Position numbers and translations under genes: made by a program. From Ligustrum vulgare (taxonomy: Eukaryota; Streptophyta; Magnoliopsida; Lamiales; Oleaceae), in NCBI GenBank assembly GCA_963555705.1, contig OY743172.1, forward strand, positions 28,395,446-28,459,445: a stretch of 64,000 nt of DNA. The letters run 5' to 3'. Shown piece by piece: positions 36,167 to 47,139 of the stretch (positions are counted from its first letter, which is position 1; the number at the start of each line of letters is the position of its first letter). The notes beneath the pieces were generated by a model. The model was not told the DNA's origin, did no database searches, and saw only the letters and a program-made list of their open reading frames with translations.

Positions 36167-37968
36167 CTATAGCTCCGTCTTTACTTTTAAGCAAATACAC
36201 AAAACAATATTTTGTACTATCGTCAATAAAAGTAATAAAATATTTGTTGCCCCCCTTGTTTGCACAGATTTTAAATCACATACATCGGTGTGAATTAAAT
36301 CAAGCGATTCAGTTTTTCTTTCAACAGATTGAAATGATGACCTTATCAATTTTGCATCAACACAAGTTTCACGCTTATGTTTATTATCAATTTGGAATGT
36401 AGGTATGCAATTCAAGTTAATTAGTCTACGTAAAGTGTCGTAATTAACATGTCCTAGTCTACCATGCCATAGATTGGAAGACTCAAGCAAGTAAACGGAA
36501 GAGTTATTCATTTTATTCATTTTTGGCTTAATAGCCATAACATTGAGCTTAAAAATCCCATCACTTACATAACCCTTTCCTACAAACATTCCAGACTTGG
36601 ACAAAATAACTTTGTGTGACTCAAACACCATACAAAATCCATGCTTGTTTAATAGCGAGCCGGACACCAAATTCTTGTGAATCTCCGGCACATAGAGCAC
36701 GTTGTTTAGAGTCAGCTCTTTCCCCGATGTCATCTTTAGAACCACCTTTCCATAGCCCTTGATTTCAGAAGTAGCTGAATTTCCCATAAATAGCTTCTCC
36801 CCATCCGCTGCTTCAAAACCGCTAAACATCTCCTTGTCGGAGCAAACATGTCGGGTGGCACCAGTGTCTATCCACCATTCTCTAGGATTTGAACCCACCA
36901 GGTTCACTTTAGAAATGACAGCTGCAAGGTTGATGTCAGATACATCTTCAACCACATTTGCTTCCTTTTTCTTCTTTGGTAGGCGGCACTCTGTAGATTT
37001 GTGAACAATCTTGTCACATTTGAAGCATTTTCCTTGAAACTTCTTCTTGGAAACTCCATCTTTAGGCCCCAACTTGGGCCCTTTGCCACTAGACAGCCCA
37101 GACTTGTTCTTGTTATTTTTGGAACTTTGGCCATGCTCCACAATGTTGGCTTTGGCCACAACCGGATTGAACCCTCTTTCAGAACTTTTGTTGTCATCTT
37201 CAATTCGAAGTCTAACAATTAGCTCATCGACGTTCATTTCCTTTCGCTTGTGTTTTAGGTAATTTTTGAAATCCTTCCATGCAGGAGGTAGCTTCTCAAT
37301 CACGCAAGCCACTTGGAAAGATTCACTCACAACCATTCCCTCGGAATGAATTTCATGCAAGATTACTTGTAGTTCTTGTACTTGACTGATTACAGATTTG
37401 GAGTCCACCATTTTGTATTCCAGAAAGAGGCTAACAAGAAATTTCTTAGCTCTGGCATCCTCGGTTTTATACTTTTTGTCCAAAGACTCCCACAATTCCT
37501 TAGCCATTTTAATGGTGCAATACACGTTATATAATGAATCAGCCAAGCTGTTCATAACGAATTCCGGCATAGGAAGTCAGAATGCTTCCAAGCATCCACT
37601 GCACTGATTGTTTGAATGTCTCCTTCACCCTCTTTGAGCACAGAAGCATTCTCAGTCAAGAATCTCGTAAGATTCAAGGTCGTGAGGTTAAACAGCATTT
37701 TTTGTTGCCACCTCTTGAAATTCGAACCATTGAATTTCTCCGGCTTTTCCCCGTGATTAACCAGGACTGTCACAATTGGACCAGTAGCCAGACTTGGAAT
37801 GGGAGCCACAGTCTTAGTTCCACTCGGGCTAGCAGCTAGACTTGACATATTAACCACAACCTGTATTACGGGAGCCGCTACTTGAACCACCTCAGAAGTT
37901 GGCATAGCCACTGGAGGAACTACTTCATTTCCGGATGCCACAACATTATTGGTATGTGTATTTTCCAT
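36167..37968 (-). pseudogene. Copia-D gag, protease and integrase N-terminal part
   Basis: Starting at the Met at 37968 the frame gives a gag N-terminus (EKPEKFNGSNFKRWQQKML). Near 37560 it shifts once; the second frame is open for 467 residues: gag helices (MAKELWESLDKKYKTEDA), a CCHC knuckle CFKCDKIVHKSTEC (near residues 182-195), protease with WWIDTGATRHVC (Asp-Thr-Gly, near residue 235), the GAG-pre-integrase LWHGRLGHVNYDTLRRL and the start of the integrase core (LDLIHTDVCD). The usual Gly of the knuckle is Val. It is one frame shift and one homopolymer run away from the rest of pol. No separate protein function beyond retrotransposition is implied. Confidence 0.92.
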
Positions 37969-38084
37969 TTTTGAAACACAATCAGAATATTAGTATCAAA
38001 CGATATATATCAACTGCCCTTAAGAAATCTGCTTTTGAAAACGTTTTGTAAATTGTTTTAAAAAAAAAAATATTGCTTTAAGTT

Positions 38085-38347
38085 TGTAAGAGAACTTGTT
38101 AAACAATTTGCTAACTAAAACAAATAAATTGCATATTGTAAGTAAAACAGTTTACTAAGTAAAACAAAATTTACAATAAGCAGTAAACAAAATTTTTGGA
38201 CAGGAAATAAAATGAACGCTGGAGCCGGGGCCTGTGTTCAACACAGTGTCCTTAAAGAAATATTCGCCCTCTCACCGAAGTAACTCGAGCGCTTGCTTCC
38301 CAGGATATAGCGGCCGGAACTGCAGCTTTGAAGTCGAACGGAAAATG
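38085..38347 (-). repeat. Truncated 5' LTR of Copia-D
   Basis: Matches the outer 263 bases of 29725-30734 (TGTAAGAGAACTTG to GTCGAACGGAAAATG), then stops at the junction with the Copia-E fragment. The promoter part of this LTR is missing, so the element cannot be transcribed from its own U3. Confidence 0.85.
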
Positions 38348-38352
38348 AAGAA

Positions 38353-38580
38353 GGAAGATCAAAGATGCTAAGGTGATGACATAAATCATAGCCCTCTTTG
38401 GATGTGTGTTTGGGGAGTTACTTCGTGAGGTCCACTCTTCAGCACGATGGGATGATACCCAATGTCGTGGCTTATGCTGCTTAAGGAAAGGTTAAGGGAC
38501 GAGACAAGACGTGCGGATATTTCAATGCTTCAGTTGCAGGGAATACAGATATATTGCTACCAACTGTACACATAAGTCTG
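38353..38580 (+). mobile_element. Copia-E fragment, inverted relative of 22.8-27.0 kb
   Basis: 38353-38436 matches the complement of 26940-27020 (gag), and 38437-38580 matches the complement of 26108-26150 plus 22800-22925 (knuckle to protease region) without the solo LTR found there. A gag segment is missing between the two parts. It ends about 85 bases before the terminal ASB exon. Confidence 0.8.
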
Positions 38581-38666
38581 AGCTGCAACCCTGTTATTAC
38601 GTTTACATTTTCCCCGTGCCTAACTGACAATTATAACATTCTTTTTGTGACTGGAATGCTATGCAG

Positions 38667-38753
38667 GGACTCCAATTTCATCCAGAAAGCATCATCACAA
38701 TTCAAGGAAAAACAATACTTGGTCATTTTATCAAATTCATAAAGAAAATTTAG
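38667..38753 (+). CDS. ASB: Anthranilate synthase beta subunit, terminal exon
   Basis: After an acceptor (GGAATGCTATGCAG ending at 38666) this exon encodes 28 residues starting GLQFHPESIITIQGKT and a TAG stop. The FHPES motif carries the His and Glu of the amidotransferase catalytic triad. With the exon at 1205-1304 it belongs to the same polypeptide and strand, but the earlier exon ends after two bases of a codon while this one starts in phase 0, so direct splicing would be out of frame; an intermediate exon of about 136 bases (the RYHS-to-KYKH part of the family) is needed. I read the non-mobile stretches between them and did not find it. Either it was lost (pseudogene) or I missed it. The residues seen are well conserved, so the damage may be recent. 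Confidence 0.8.
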   Translation, partial: GLQFHPESIITIQGKTILGHFIKFIKKI

Positions 38754-39098
38754 AAAAAGGAAGTTGTAGACATGCAGTGTTATGAGAAATAATATGGTGT
38801 AAATTTCCAAAAAATCAGGACCATCCATTTCTCTGTGGTTCAATCTAGATTCTTGTTTGATATTCTTGTTTCTTACTAGCAGAGATTTGAGAATGTTACA
38901 ATTTTTAAATAAACAAAACGCTCCTTTGTGCTGTGAAATGAGAAGAATATATTTTTTTTCGATGACCATTGCAGCTTAGTAATATCCAATCCAGCAAAGT
39001 AGATCATTCACTTTGATACTCTGTTTTGTAGGTTAAATTGTACAGTACTATCATTGATGGTATTAAGAAAGTAAAACTTTTCCTATTCCAGTGCGGTG
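38754..39098 (+). other. 3' flank of ASB
   Basis: Non-coding, AT-rich; probably 3' UTR and downstream sequence. No clear AATAAA signal was singled out. The TR-GAG element begins at 39099, after the variant duplication CGGTG. Confidence 0.5.
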
Positions 39099-39657
39099 TG
39101 TTGGGAATTACACACAAATTCTCTCTCTCTAATTAACCCTATAAGAGTTTTTGATGTTCAAGAAATAATTGAGCCAAAAGAAAAGAAAATAACAATGCAA
39201 AATTTACGGACCGTCAAAGTTTTTCACTATGTAATAAATTGTTATAATTATATAGACTTTGCACTCACCAGACCCCCCCCCCCTCCAAGTATTGTAAGAA
39301 AAATAATCAAGTTTTACCGCATCTATCAAATTCTACTTCTTTGTACAACCCACAAAGAAATCAAGAAAAACCAAGACGCTAGACTACATTTTTCCTCATA
39401 ACACTCTCTAGTCAATGTGTTCCACAACAAAAGATAATAATACGTGTATTTATATAGAACAAATCACGTCATGACTATATTTCACTTCGACATGGATTGT
39501 GGAATTGGTTTCCTTGATCAATTGCTCTTCTCAAGATTTAATCCACGTAGGACATGTAATTAATAGCAACAAATTTCATAATTTACCTTCCATTAATTAT
39601 TCTCCAATTACAATTAAAGTCCTCCAACTTTTGGCAATTTGAAGCAATTACCCAACA
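39099..39657 (-). repeat. 3' LTR of the TR-GAG element
   Basis: On minus begins TGTTGGGTAATTGCTTC; direct repeat of 46095-46676, from which it differs by substitutions and a 23-base-scale indel near the end. Confidence 0.88.
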
Positions 39658-40059
39658 ATCTCCATCTTACTGAAAACAAGACAAAATTCAATCATCTCTT
39701 TCATTCACAATACTTGGAAATGGGTAAGCTTTTGACACATTTTGACGGTCCCAATTCTCAAACCAAAAAATTAACATACTCCACCATATAAGTATAATCA
39801 CTCAGAATTATCAATGAACTCCGAGCCTTTAATCGGCTCATGTCGAAATAACTTTGCTAAAAATTATGGTGCAATTCCCACGTTTGACTTTCCTTGGGAG
39901 CTCATCAGCCATTGACATCAATTTCACCTCACACCTTGGATTAATGTCAAACCAATGCCCATGTACAAACACATGTACCCGCCAACAAGAACACATCCTC
40001 TATATGGAAACTAGTTTCATACTATAAGGAAGTCTCATCTTACTAAAGTACATCATCAC

Positions 40060-40506
40060 CATCCTCCATCAGGAGAGTCGCATTATCCACCTCTGAGCAG
40101 TTAGCCGAGTATGCTCCACATTTTGGACAATTTCTTCTCACATGACTAGAATCTCCACAGTTCCAACATATTGCCACCTTCTTCATGGAGTTACCCATCT
40201 TCCACTTTTTAGTAACAAGCAAAGCGTTTTCAGATGAAATGTCACTTCAACCTAATCAACTTACTTGTAATTTCTGAAAAATCCACTGTTTCCTTCCAGT
40301 GCATCAAAATCAACTTGATGTGCTCAAACGTTGATGGAAGAAACCAGATGAGCCTCAATGCTTTATCCTCATCATCAATTTTAACTCTAATAGATTAAAG
40401 TTCAGAAACATTCCCATTAAGCACGCTAAGATGGTATGAGACTTTTGAACATGCGCTCATTCTTAACGAATGAAATTGTTCCTTCAGATACAAGTGATTT
40501 GACAAA
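40060..40506 (-). pseudogene. TR-GAG gag, C-terminal part with zinc knuckle
   Basis: Continues the gag frame after the hAT insertion: SLSNHLYLKEQFHSLRM, SYHLSVLNGNVSEL, then one stop, VKIDDEDKALRLIWFLPSTFEH, a basic stretch and the knuckle CWNCGDSSHVRRNC at 40127-40168 (C-X2-C-X4-H-X4-C, complete). The frame ends soon after with no protease motif. Gag would coat the RNA; cleavage and reverse transcription would have to be supplied by a partner Copia. Confidence 0.88.
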
Positions 40507-41289
40507 CTTTCATCTAGAGGTGGCAGTGGGCCAAGTCGAGCCGACTCGACTCGGCTCGTGGCTCGGTGTTTTTGGCTCATCAAATGGACGAGCCGAGCCA
40601 CGAGCTCATGTCAAACGAGCCTTGACCGGTGCCCACGAGCCAAGCTCGGCTCGTCCAGCTCGAGGGTTTTTTTTTTTTTTTTTTTAAATCCCCTCTTATG
40701 TTGATTTAGTCGACAATCGGTAGTTAAAATATTTGAAGTCTTGAATATTAATATTATTGATATAAATTTTTAATTAGTTATAACTTATAAGTTATGTATT
40801 AACTAAATTATTAATAACTTAATAAGTAAAAAAAATAATGTTTGATAGTTACTAGTGAATTAAATTGAAAGTCGAAATTATTAATTATAATTTATAAGTT
40901 TATAACGTAAATAAAAAATTGTTAAAATAATCAAATATTCAATTAAAATTTGAAAAGACAAAAACTAAAATTAAGTAAATAAATTAAAATTTAAAAGTTT
41001 AAAAAATAAAATAAAATACTCCTCCTTTTTTTGGGGCTTGGGACCAGTTACTAAATAATCTTAATTGAATAATTAAATATTCTAGTAGTCGGAGTTTAAA
41101 TTGTACACGAACAATTTATTACGTGTACAATTTTTTGTTTTGAAATCAAAATTATATTTTATTTTATATATATATAAAGAAATTAAAATTTTAAAGTTAA
41201 ATATCATTTACCTAACTACATGTAATTTTGACATACTTATGTTGTATGCGTAAATCACCGTCTTGCCAATCTTTGACACACATCAACGT

Positions 41290-44200
41290 TTCCAAAATAT
41301 CTTCTTTGAGTCGGCTCCTGACTTGTGACAAAACCTTTTACCTACACTAAAAGCAGACTCCGAAGCTACCGTGCTAACTGGAGGTGTTAGTAGAACTTTT
41401 GTTATGGCGGAAACAATCGGATATTTTCGTTCGTTTGTTCACCAATAATGAAGTAAATCAAATTCTAAAGAATTAGTAGACTCCACATTTCTATGTAGAT
41501 CTTGTCCAAAATAAATTTTTAATTCTTCAGATATTTGAAGTGAACCTGATTCGTTGGTACTAGAAGACATACTATAAGAAGAAGTTCCTTGTGTTTGACT
41601 AATTTCTTCCATTAAATTGTATAATTCTACTTCGTCGTCTCCAAGTGTAGTGTCACGTGATGGTGCAGATTGTGTATGACTAACAGTAGTTCCTAATCGT
41701 ACAACATATACAATATACTTGTTTGCTAGCGTGCTTTCTAAATTATTATAAGTGATAGGTTTATCCAAAATCAACGAGCTATTGATTTTTGAAACAAGAA
41801 TTTTCGTACCCTTTAAATTGAAATACGGGTCCATTATGCATGCTAAGATAAACAACATAGGTAAATCTTCCCAATATTTTTTAAATTTAATTTTCATAGC
41901 AATTATAATTTCAGTAAAAAAATGAGTCATATCTATATCTATAAAAAGTTCTTACAATAATATAAATATGTTCAAGAACTCTTGAACTAACTGGGTAATA
42001 TACCCCAAATAATATATTGGTTGAATCGTAAAAACTTGTCAAAATTTTTTTCATTTTAAAAGCAGCTTGTTCGCTAAAAATCGTAAAAATCGTATACCGC
42101 AAGTGCACGGTTCGCATTCAAATAGTAAAGTGGACTAGAGAAGTCCGGGTTATCGTACCCACGAGGATTGATTGATTGATTTGTAACTAAAATTATTGAT
42201 TTCATTTTAAGAGAAAAGTCAAGTAACATAAAAAGTTGGTTTGATAGTAAATACTAACTATCATAAAATTAAAACATGGCGACATGAAAAACTAGTTAAT
42301 CAAAGCAAAAAGACAACAATATGTAAATGCTAGAATTAAAGCTAATTATCCCAAGTAAACTAATAACAACAAGAATTTGGTGATTAAACTAAACTAGAAA
42401 ACATGAGACAAGTTGAATTAAGTTTTTATAATTACACTAATTTCTTATTTCACAAATCAAATAGTGGTAGTCAATCAATTAACCAAATTACATGGGAAGC
42501 TCTAAATTAAACCTAACATGTATACTAACTTGCAAATACAATACAAAATATTGACAACATTTTAAGATTACATAAATATAAAACAACATTCCTAATCATA
42601 AAAACATAAACATAAACATAAATGTCCAACATCCATAAACAACCTAAAATACTTAATTAAAAATAAAATAGTCAAAAATTTCAACACAATAACATTAACC
42701 CATAATAAACTAGCAACAACATTTAACAAACAATATAAACATATGAATAATAGTCGAAATAAAGAATAAAAACAAGAGAATAAAGAAAAATCCCCCTTTT
42801 GAATAGTTCTTGAAGTAAAAATTCAAGATATCTTCACTTTGAACCAAGTTCCTTCATCAACCATTAATGTCTTCAACCACTCAAATATAAAACATTAATT
42901 GCACAAAAAGTAAATGACATTCTTGATGGAAATGTGAGAAAATAACAATAATCAAAAGCCCAACAATAATAAGCAACTTAAACGCACAATAACTTTACTA
43001 AACATAAAAACATTAACTTAACATTGCATTAAAAGTATGAAAATTACAAAAGAAATTCAAAAGGACAAGAACTTACATGATGCCCTAGCAAAAATCTGAT
43101 TTTTTTTCTATTTATAATACCCTAAAAATCATCCAAAAATCCTAAAAAACTCTAAGATCCACGTAAAAGAGTCATATGGGCCAATCCGGGTCGGCGGGTT
43201 GACCCGGTCCGGCCCGGACAGTTTTTCCTTTTTTTTTTTAATTTTAAAGCCGCGCGATTTATCGTGCCCAGTTCATTTCGGAGTGCCAGTTTTGTCTCGA
43301 GTCCATTTTGAGGTCCAAGTCGCGTTCGCGACTTGGTTCAAGCCACGCGTTCACGTGGCTCAGCTGGAGGGTCATTTTGCAGCTAAGTCCCTTCCATAAT
43401 TGTCATTAAGTCCTCCATCTTTTAATCTTGAGCAATTTTGTCCCCGAATTTTCATATATCTATCAAGTAGATCCTTCTAAAATCGCACTTTTGGCCCTTC
43501 AACTTTTGAAATCTTGCAATTTGGTCCCTCGTTTAATTGCGCAGCTCGTCCAAGACTTCCCGGAAGTGATAAAATGGTCCCCAAACTTGGAATTTCAGTA
43601 GAATCTTCACTCCTTTTGTGATTTTTAGTCTCGAACTTGGACATTAACCTATTTAAACACAAAATATGAATGAATTAGTAGATATTTGCTCAATATATTC
43701 CAAAATATGCTATTTTAAAGGTATAAAAAGTGTATAAAAATGCACTTAACACAGCTTCCCAATCCGATTCTATTAATAGATGATCATCGTCTTTCTTAAG
43801 TGTTCTACTATTATAATATTCCATTATTATGTGTTCATAACCTTCGTATGATTTAAGTAACAAGTGTATAAAGTTCCACATATGACCTACTTCGGTGATA
43901 AATTTCTTAGAATCTAAATTGTATTGTGAACACATATATTCAAAATATTATTTTCTACTTGGTGATATGATTATGTACACTATAGCATCTCTAATTTTAT
44001 CCATTTCATCTTTAATATGTTTCAAACCATCTTGAACAATTAAATTTAAAATATGACATACACATCTAACATGAAATAAGAAATCACCAAAATTCGGATT
44101 AAGAATTCTACATAATTTATCTACTACAGGCTTATTTACACTAGCATTATCGAAAGTAAAGAATCGAATTTTACTTTCGAACTCATATTCTCTAACAATA

Positions 44201-45131
44201 TGAAGTATAGCATTAAATATGTTGGCTGCGTTATGAGGAAATTCTAGAATTTTAAAAGCAATAATTTTTTTTATGCATAACCCAGAGTGGATCAATGTAG
44301 TGTGCAATTGCAGTAATATAACATTTTTTGTTAATACCTTCTCAAAGATCGGAAGTAAAAGAAATAACACCATCATAGTTATTAAAATCGACTATTAATT
44401 GTTTCTTAGTTTTAAGATAATATTGTATTGTATCAGAATGTAGAGTGTTTCGAGTAATACCGATGTACCTGGGTTGAAGATAACGCTTGATGTATGTAAC
44501 AAAGTGGTCATGTTCCACCATGCTTAGTGGCAACTTCGCCCCGCAACAAATTGAACCATCCCAGTTCGATTCTCTGGTTCGGAATACATCCAATTTGAAA
44601 GTATTGTAGATCCCGTTATAGAACCACTGGAGGGCGATGAACCAAATTGTAGTTGACTTTGATTCAGTTCAACGAACCCATGCTTGGGCTAACACTTGCG
44701 ATAGTGACGGTTGAGGTGCGCAATACCAATCCCTTTTTCCCATGCCAATTGTTGTGCACAATATTTGCACACAGCTTTGAATTCGAATTCATCTTCTCCT
44801 TCTATTTTTTTCCCGTTGCGACTAATTTAAAATGATCCCAACACTTTGAAATTGACTTCTTACCTTTTCTAGCTTTTCTTTTTCCTCTTACGTCGGGAAT
44901 ATCGGGATCATTTTATAAGATTTGAACATCCGGATCTTCTTCAATATCGTCTAAATTGATTCGTTGATTTAAAGGATCTTCTTCAATATTTTCGGGAATT
45001 GGTACGTCGTTGAGACCGGAAAATTGATCGTCGAAATGAGCATGAGATTGTGGTGTTGAGTCATCATGCCCCCCAAATCCAGGTGGACCATCGAACAATT
45101 CATTAACAAATCTTCGGCTGCTGGGATCCAT
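41290..45131 (-). pseudogene. hAT transposase, interrupted
   Basis: From the Met at 45131 the frame starts MDPSSRRFVNELF with an acidic N-terminus and a stop near 44913. A BED-type zinc finger follows (KCWDHFKLV, a shift, CKYC and HLNRHYRKC, about 44880-44690). Next are the hAT core segments: TFDNASVNKPVVDKLC, CVCHILNLIVQDGLK (about 44170-44010), then GHMWNFIHLLLKSYEGYEHII and SDWEA, where the solo LTR breaks the gene; the frame resumes AFKMKKILTSFYDSTNILFG, then IMDPYFNLKG. At about 41470-41340 is the C-terminal dimerisation domain with PPVSTVASESAFS. At least three stops or shifts plus the insertion disable it. Relationship is to plant Ac/hobo-type (RICESLEEPER/DAYSLEEPER-like) transposases by motif. 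Confidence 0.9.
42068..43751. mobile_element. Solo LTR nested in the hAT transposase
   Basis: Ends TGTTCGCTAAAAATCG and GCACTTAACA (TG...CA) with a perfect 5-base duplication CAGCT (42063-42067, 43752-43756). It splits the hAT frame exactly: SDWEA before, AFKMKK after. 1684 bases, no gene. The sequence near the left end (ACCGCAAGTGCACGGTTCG, GTTATCGTACCCACGAGG) is of a kind frequent in plant repeats. Lineage not assigned; orientation not proven. Confidence 0.88.
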
Positions 45132-45728
45132 TCTTTTGTATGTGATGTGGAGTGAAAAAATTGAAATATAAAATGAAATATGTGTAATTGAGAGATTTAA
45201 GTAATGACAAATTGAGAGTGTATATTTGTAATGTAGAAGTAGAATTGTAGAAAATAGAGTAAACTGTAAATGTAAATGTAATGTAGTAGAGAGGAAGAAT
45301 GTTGTGTAGAATAAGAATTAGAGTAATTTATAGAATTGTAGAAATGAAATTGTGTTAGTGTAGTATTTATAGTGTAAAAAAAATCAAAAAATAAAAAATA
45401 AAAAAATATTAAATATGTGACCAGAACGATCACAAAATTGTGACCGTTCTGGTCACTTGGCATGCAACGGTCAAGTGATCGTTGCATGCAAATTTTATTA
45501 TTTATTTATTTATTTATTTGACGAGTTGGCGAGCCGCTCGGCTTGCCGGCTCGTTAAGCTCGTTGACACGAGCCGAGCGGCTCGTGCCAATGAGCCGCTC
45601 GTGGTTCAACGATGGTGATTGGCTCACCCACGAGCTCGTGAGTTTAACTTGACGAGCCGAGCCGCCCTCGACTCATGTTTTCACGAGCCGAGCCGACATG
45701 CGACTTCACCCGTTTGCCACCTTTCATC

Positions 45729-46048
45729 TGATACTACTCTTCCAGTTTTTCTCACAGTTCCTTCACAGCAGATATCCCATAAATATTTGTAAGAACATTT
45801 TTGACCAAATAAAGTTGTAACATGGCAGCAGTCTTCAAATACAAATCTTCCTAATCTTCATCACTCGGATTTAGTTTCTTTATAAGAACTCGGGGTTGGT
45901 TTTTCCTCAAAGCTTTATGTAGTCCCATCTGAATCAATATATCCTTGACTTCCAGTTGCCACAAGTCAAAATCGATTCTCCAATCAAATCTCTCCACGTT
46001 GTACTCGATAGACATATTTTTTTTGCTCCAAAAATATCTTCGAACCAT
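45729..46048 (-). pseudogene. TR-GAG gag, N-terminal part
   Basis: The frame from about 46048 gives MSIEYNVERFDWRIDFDLWQ, LEVKDILIQMGLHKALR and a stop at NPSDED; a further frame gives the helical part (LQLYLVKNVLTNIYG, VKELWEKLEEYYQ) reaching the hAT duplication. This is the Copia gag start: an E-x-F-x-G/W-x-N-F-x-x-W pattern and a QxGL motif. The first Met may be the one at 46048 or one 11 residues on. Confidence 0.85.
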
Positions 46049-46094
46049 CTGATACTCTGTTAATTAGACATCGATTTCCCCGAAAATGGCGTCG

Positions 46095-46676
46095 TGTTGG
46101 GAATTATACACAAATTTCCTCACTAATTAATCCCAAAAGAATTTTTTATGTTCAAGAAATAATTGAGCCAATAAGAAAATAAAATAACAATGCAAAATTT
46201 ACGGACCCCCAAAGCTTTTTACTATATAATAGATTGTTATAATTATATATATTTTGCATTCACCAAAATCCCCAAGTATTGTAGAAAAATAATCAAGTTT
46301 TACCACATCTACCAATTTGTACTTCTTTGTACAACCCACAAAGAAATCAAGAAAAACCAAGATGCTAAACTATATTTTTCCTCAAAATACTCTCTAGTCA
46401 ATGTGTTCCACAACAAAAGATAATAATACGTGTATTTATATAGAACAAATCACATCATGACTATATTTCACTTCGACATGGACTATGAAATTGATTTCCT
46501 TGGTCAATTTCTCTTCTCAAGATTTAATCCACGTAGGACAAGTAATCAATAGCAACAAATTTCATAATTTACCTTCCATTAGGATTTGTATCCTAATCAA
46601 GTTGAATTATAAAACTTAATCTCCAATTACAATTAAAATCCTCCAACTTTTAGCAATCTGAGGCAATTACCCAACA
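46095..46676 (-). repeat. 5' LTR of the TR-GAG element
   Basis: 582 bases, direct repeat of 39099-39657 with the same ends; the CAGTG target duplication follows. Confidence 0.88.
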
Positions 46677-47130
46677 CAGTGTTCTTCAATAATGAATTGG
46701 CTTTTTGGATAGAAATAGTAGTCTCTTGTCATAATTTTTTCTTTGAAATGTGAGAATGAGAAATCTCAGTTGAGGTGGTAATTGTAGGTGGAGTTCGAAT
46801 TTTACCTTTTGTATGGATGAAACTCTTTGCAAACGCAATTAAACAGTAATTCTCAACCTTGTTCCATTGTGACACGTCTCGAGATTTACATTTCACTTGA
46901 GAGTGGTAGTGGGGTCCATTGCCTCATATCTTATGTAATTGTGCTGAAATAGATGCAATTCATCCACTTAGCCTTTAGTTGACCAAGAAAATAGTTTTGA
47001 TAACATTATTAATTAATTTAATAAGATAAAATGGTAACTTTATATAATATTATTGTATAAAACAACTAAAAAAACTAAATAAAAAACAAAAGGAAAGGAA
47101 AGGAAAGGGAAAAAATGGGGGTTTTAGTTA
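46677..47130. other. Non-coding sequence between TR-GAG and the pararetrovirus
   Basis: Original host sequence without a recognised gene. Short GGAAA repeats occur at 47090-47110, just before viral sequence begins. Confidence 0.45.
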
Positions 47131-47139
47131 AATAGGCTT

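Larger units (their letters stand above)
29725..38347 (-). mobile_element. Copia-D, LTR retrotransposon with nested insertions
   Basis: Minus-strand Copia whose 3' LTR is complete (29725-30734) and whose 5' LTR is cut after 263 bases (38085-38347). The body encodes gag, zinc knuckle, protease, integrase, RT and RNase H in Copia order and is one of the better-preserved coding regions of the window. Two later elements sit in it: a solo LTR (32113-33829) in RT and a hAT MITE (34450-35338) between integrase and RT. The right side is joined to a Copia-E fragment, so no target duplication remains. Confidence 0.88.
40515..45720 (-). mobile_element. hAT transposon with transposase, nested in the TR-GAG gag
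   Basis: Flanked by a perfect 8-base duplication CTTTCATC (40507-40514 and 45721-45728). The left end is TAGAGGTGGCAG; the right end is TTTGCCAC, lacking the CTCTA expected from symmetry. Both subterminal regions are packed with GAGCCGAGCC/CGAGC words (40540-40660, 45530-45700). The minus strand encodes a hAT transposase. A solo LTR (42068-43751) lies in it; without it the element is about 3.5 kb, normal for an autonomous hAT. Confidence 0.93.
39099..46676 (-). mobile_element. Gag-only LTR retrotransposon (TR-GAG type) carrying a nested hAT
   Basis: LTRs of 559 (39099-39657) and 582 bases (46095-46676) with TGTTGGG/CCCAACA ends; flanks CGGTG and CAGTG form a 5-base duplication with one change. 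On minus, gag starts just inside the right LTR, is split by the hAT (40515-45720), and ends with a zinc knuckle; a polypurine tract AAGATGGAGAT follows directly at 39658. Without the hAT, the internal region is only about 1.2 kb and has no protease, integrase or RT. This fits the published class of short non-autonomous elements with only a gag domain. A tRNA-Met primer site was not recognised. Confidence 0.88.

Noticed and set aside
39099..39657. Solo LTR interpretation of this block
   Set aside because: A matching LTR exists at 46095-46676 with polypurine tract and gag between, so it is part of a full element.
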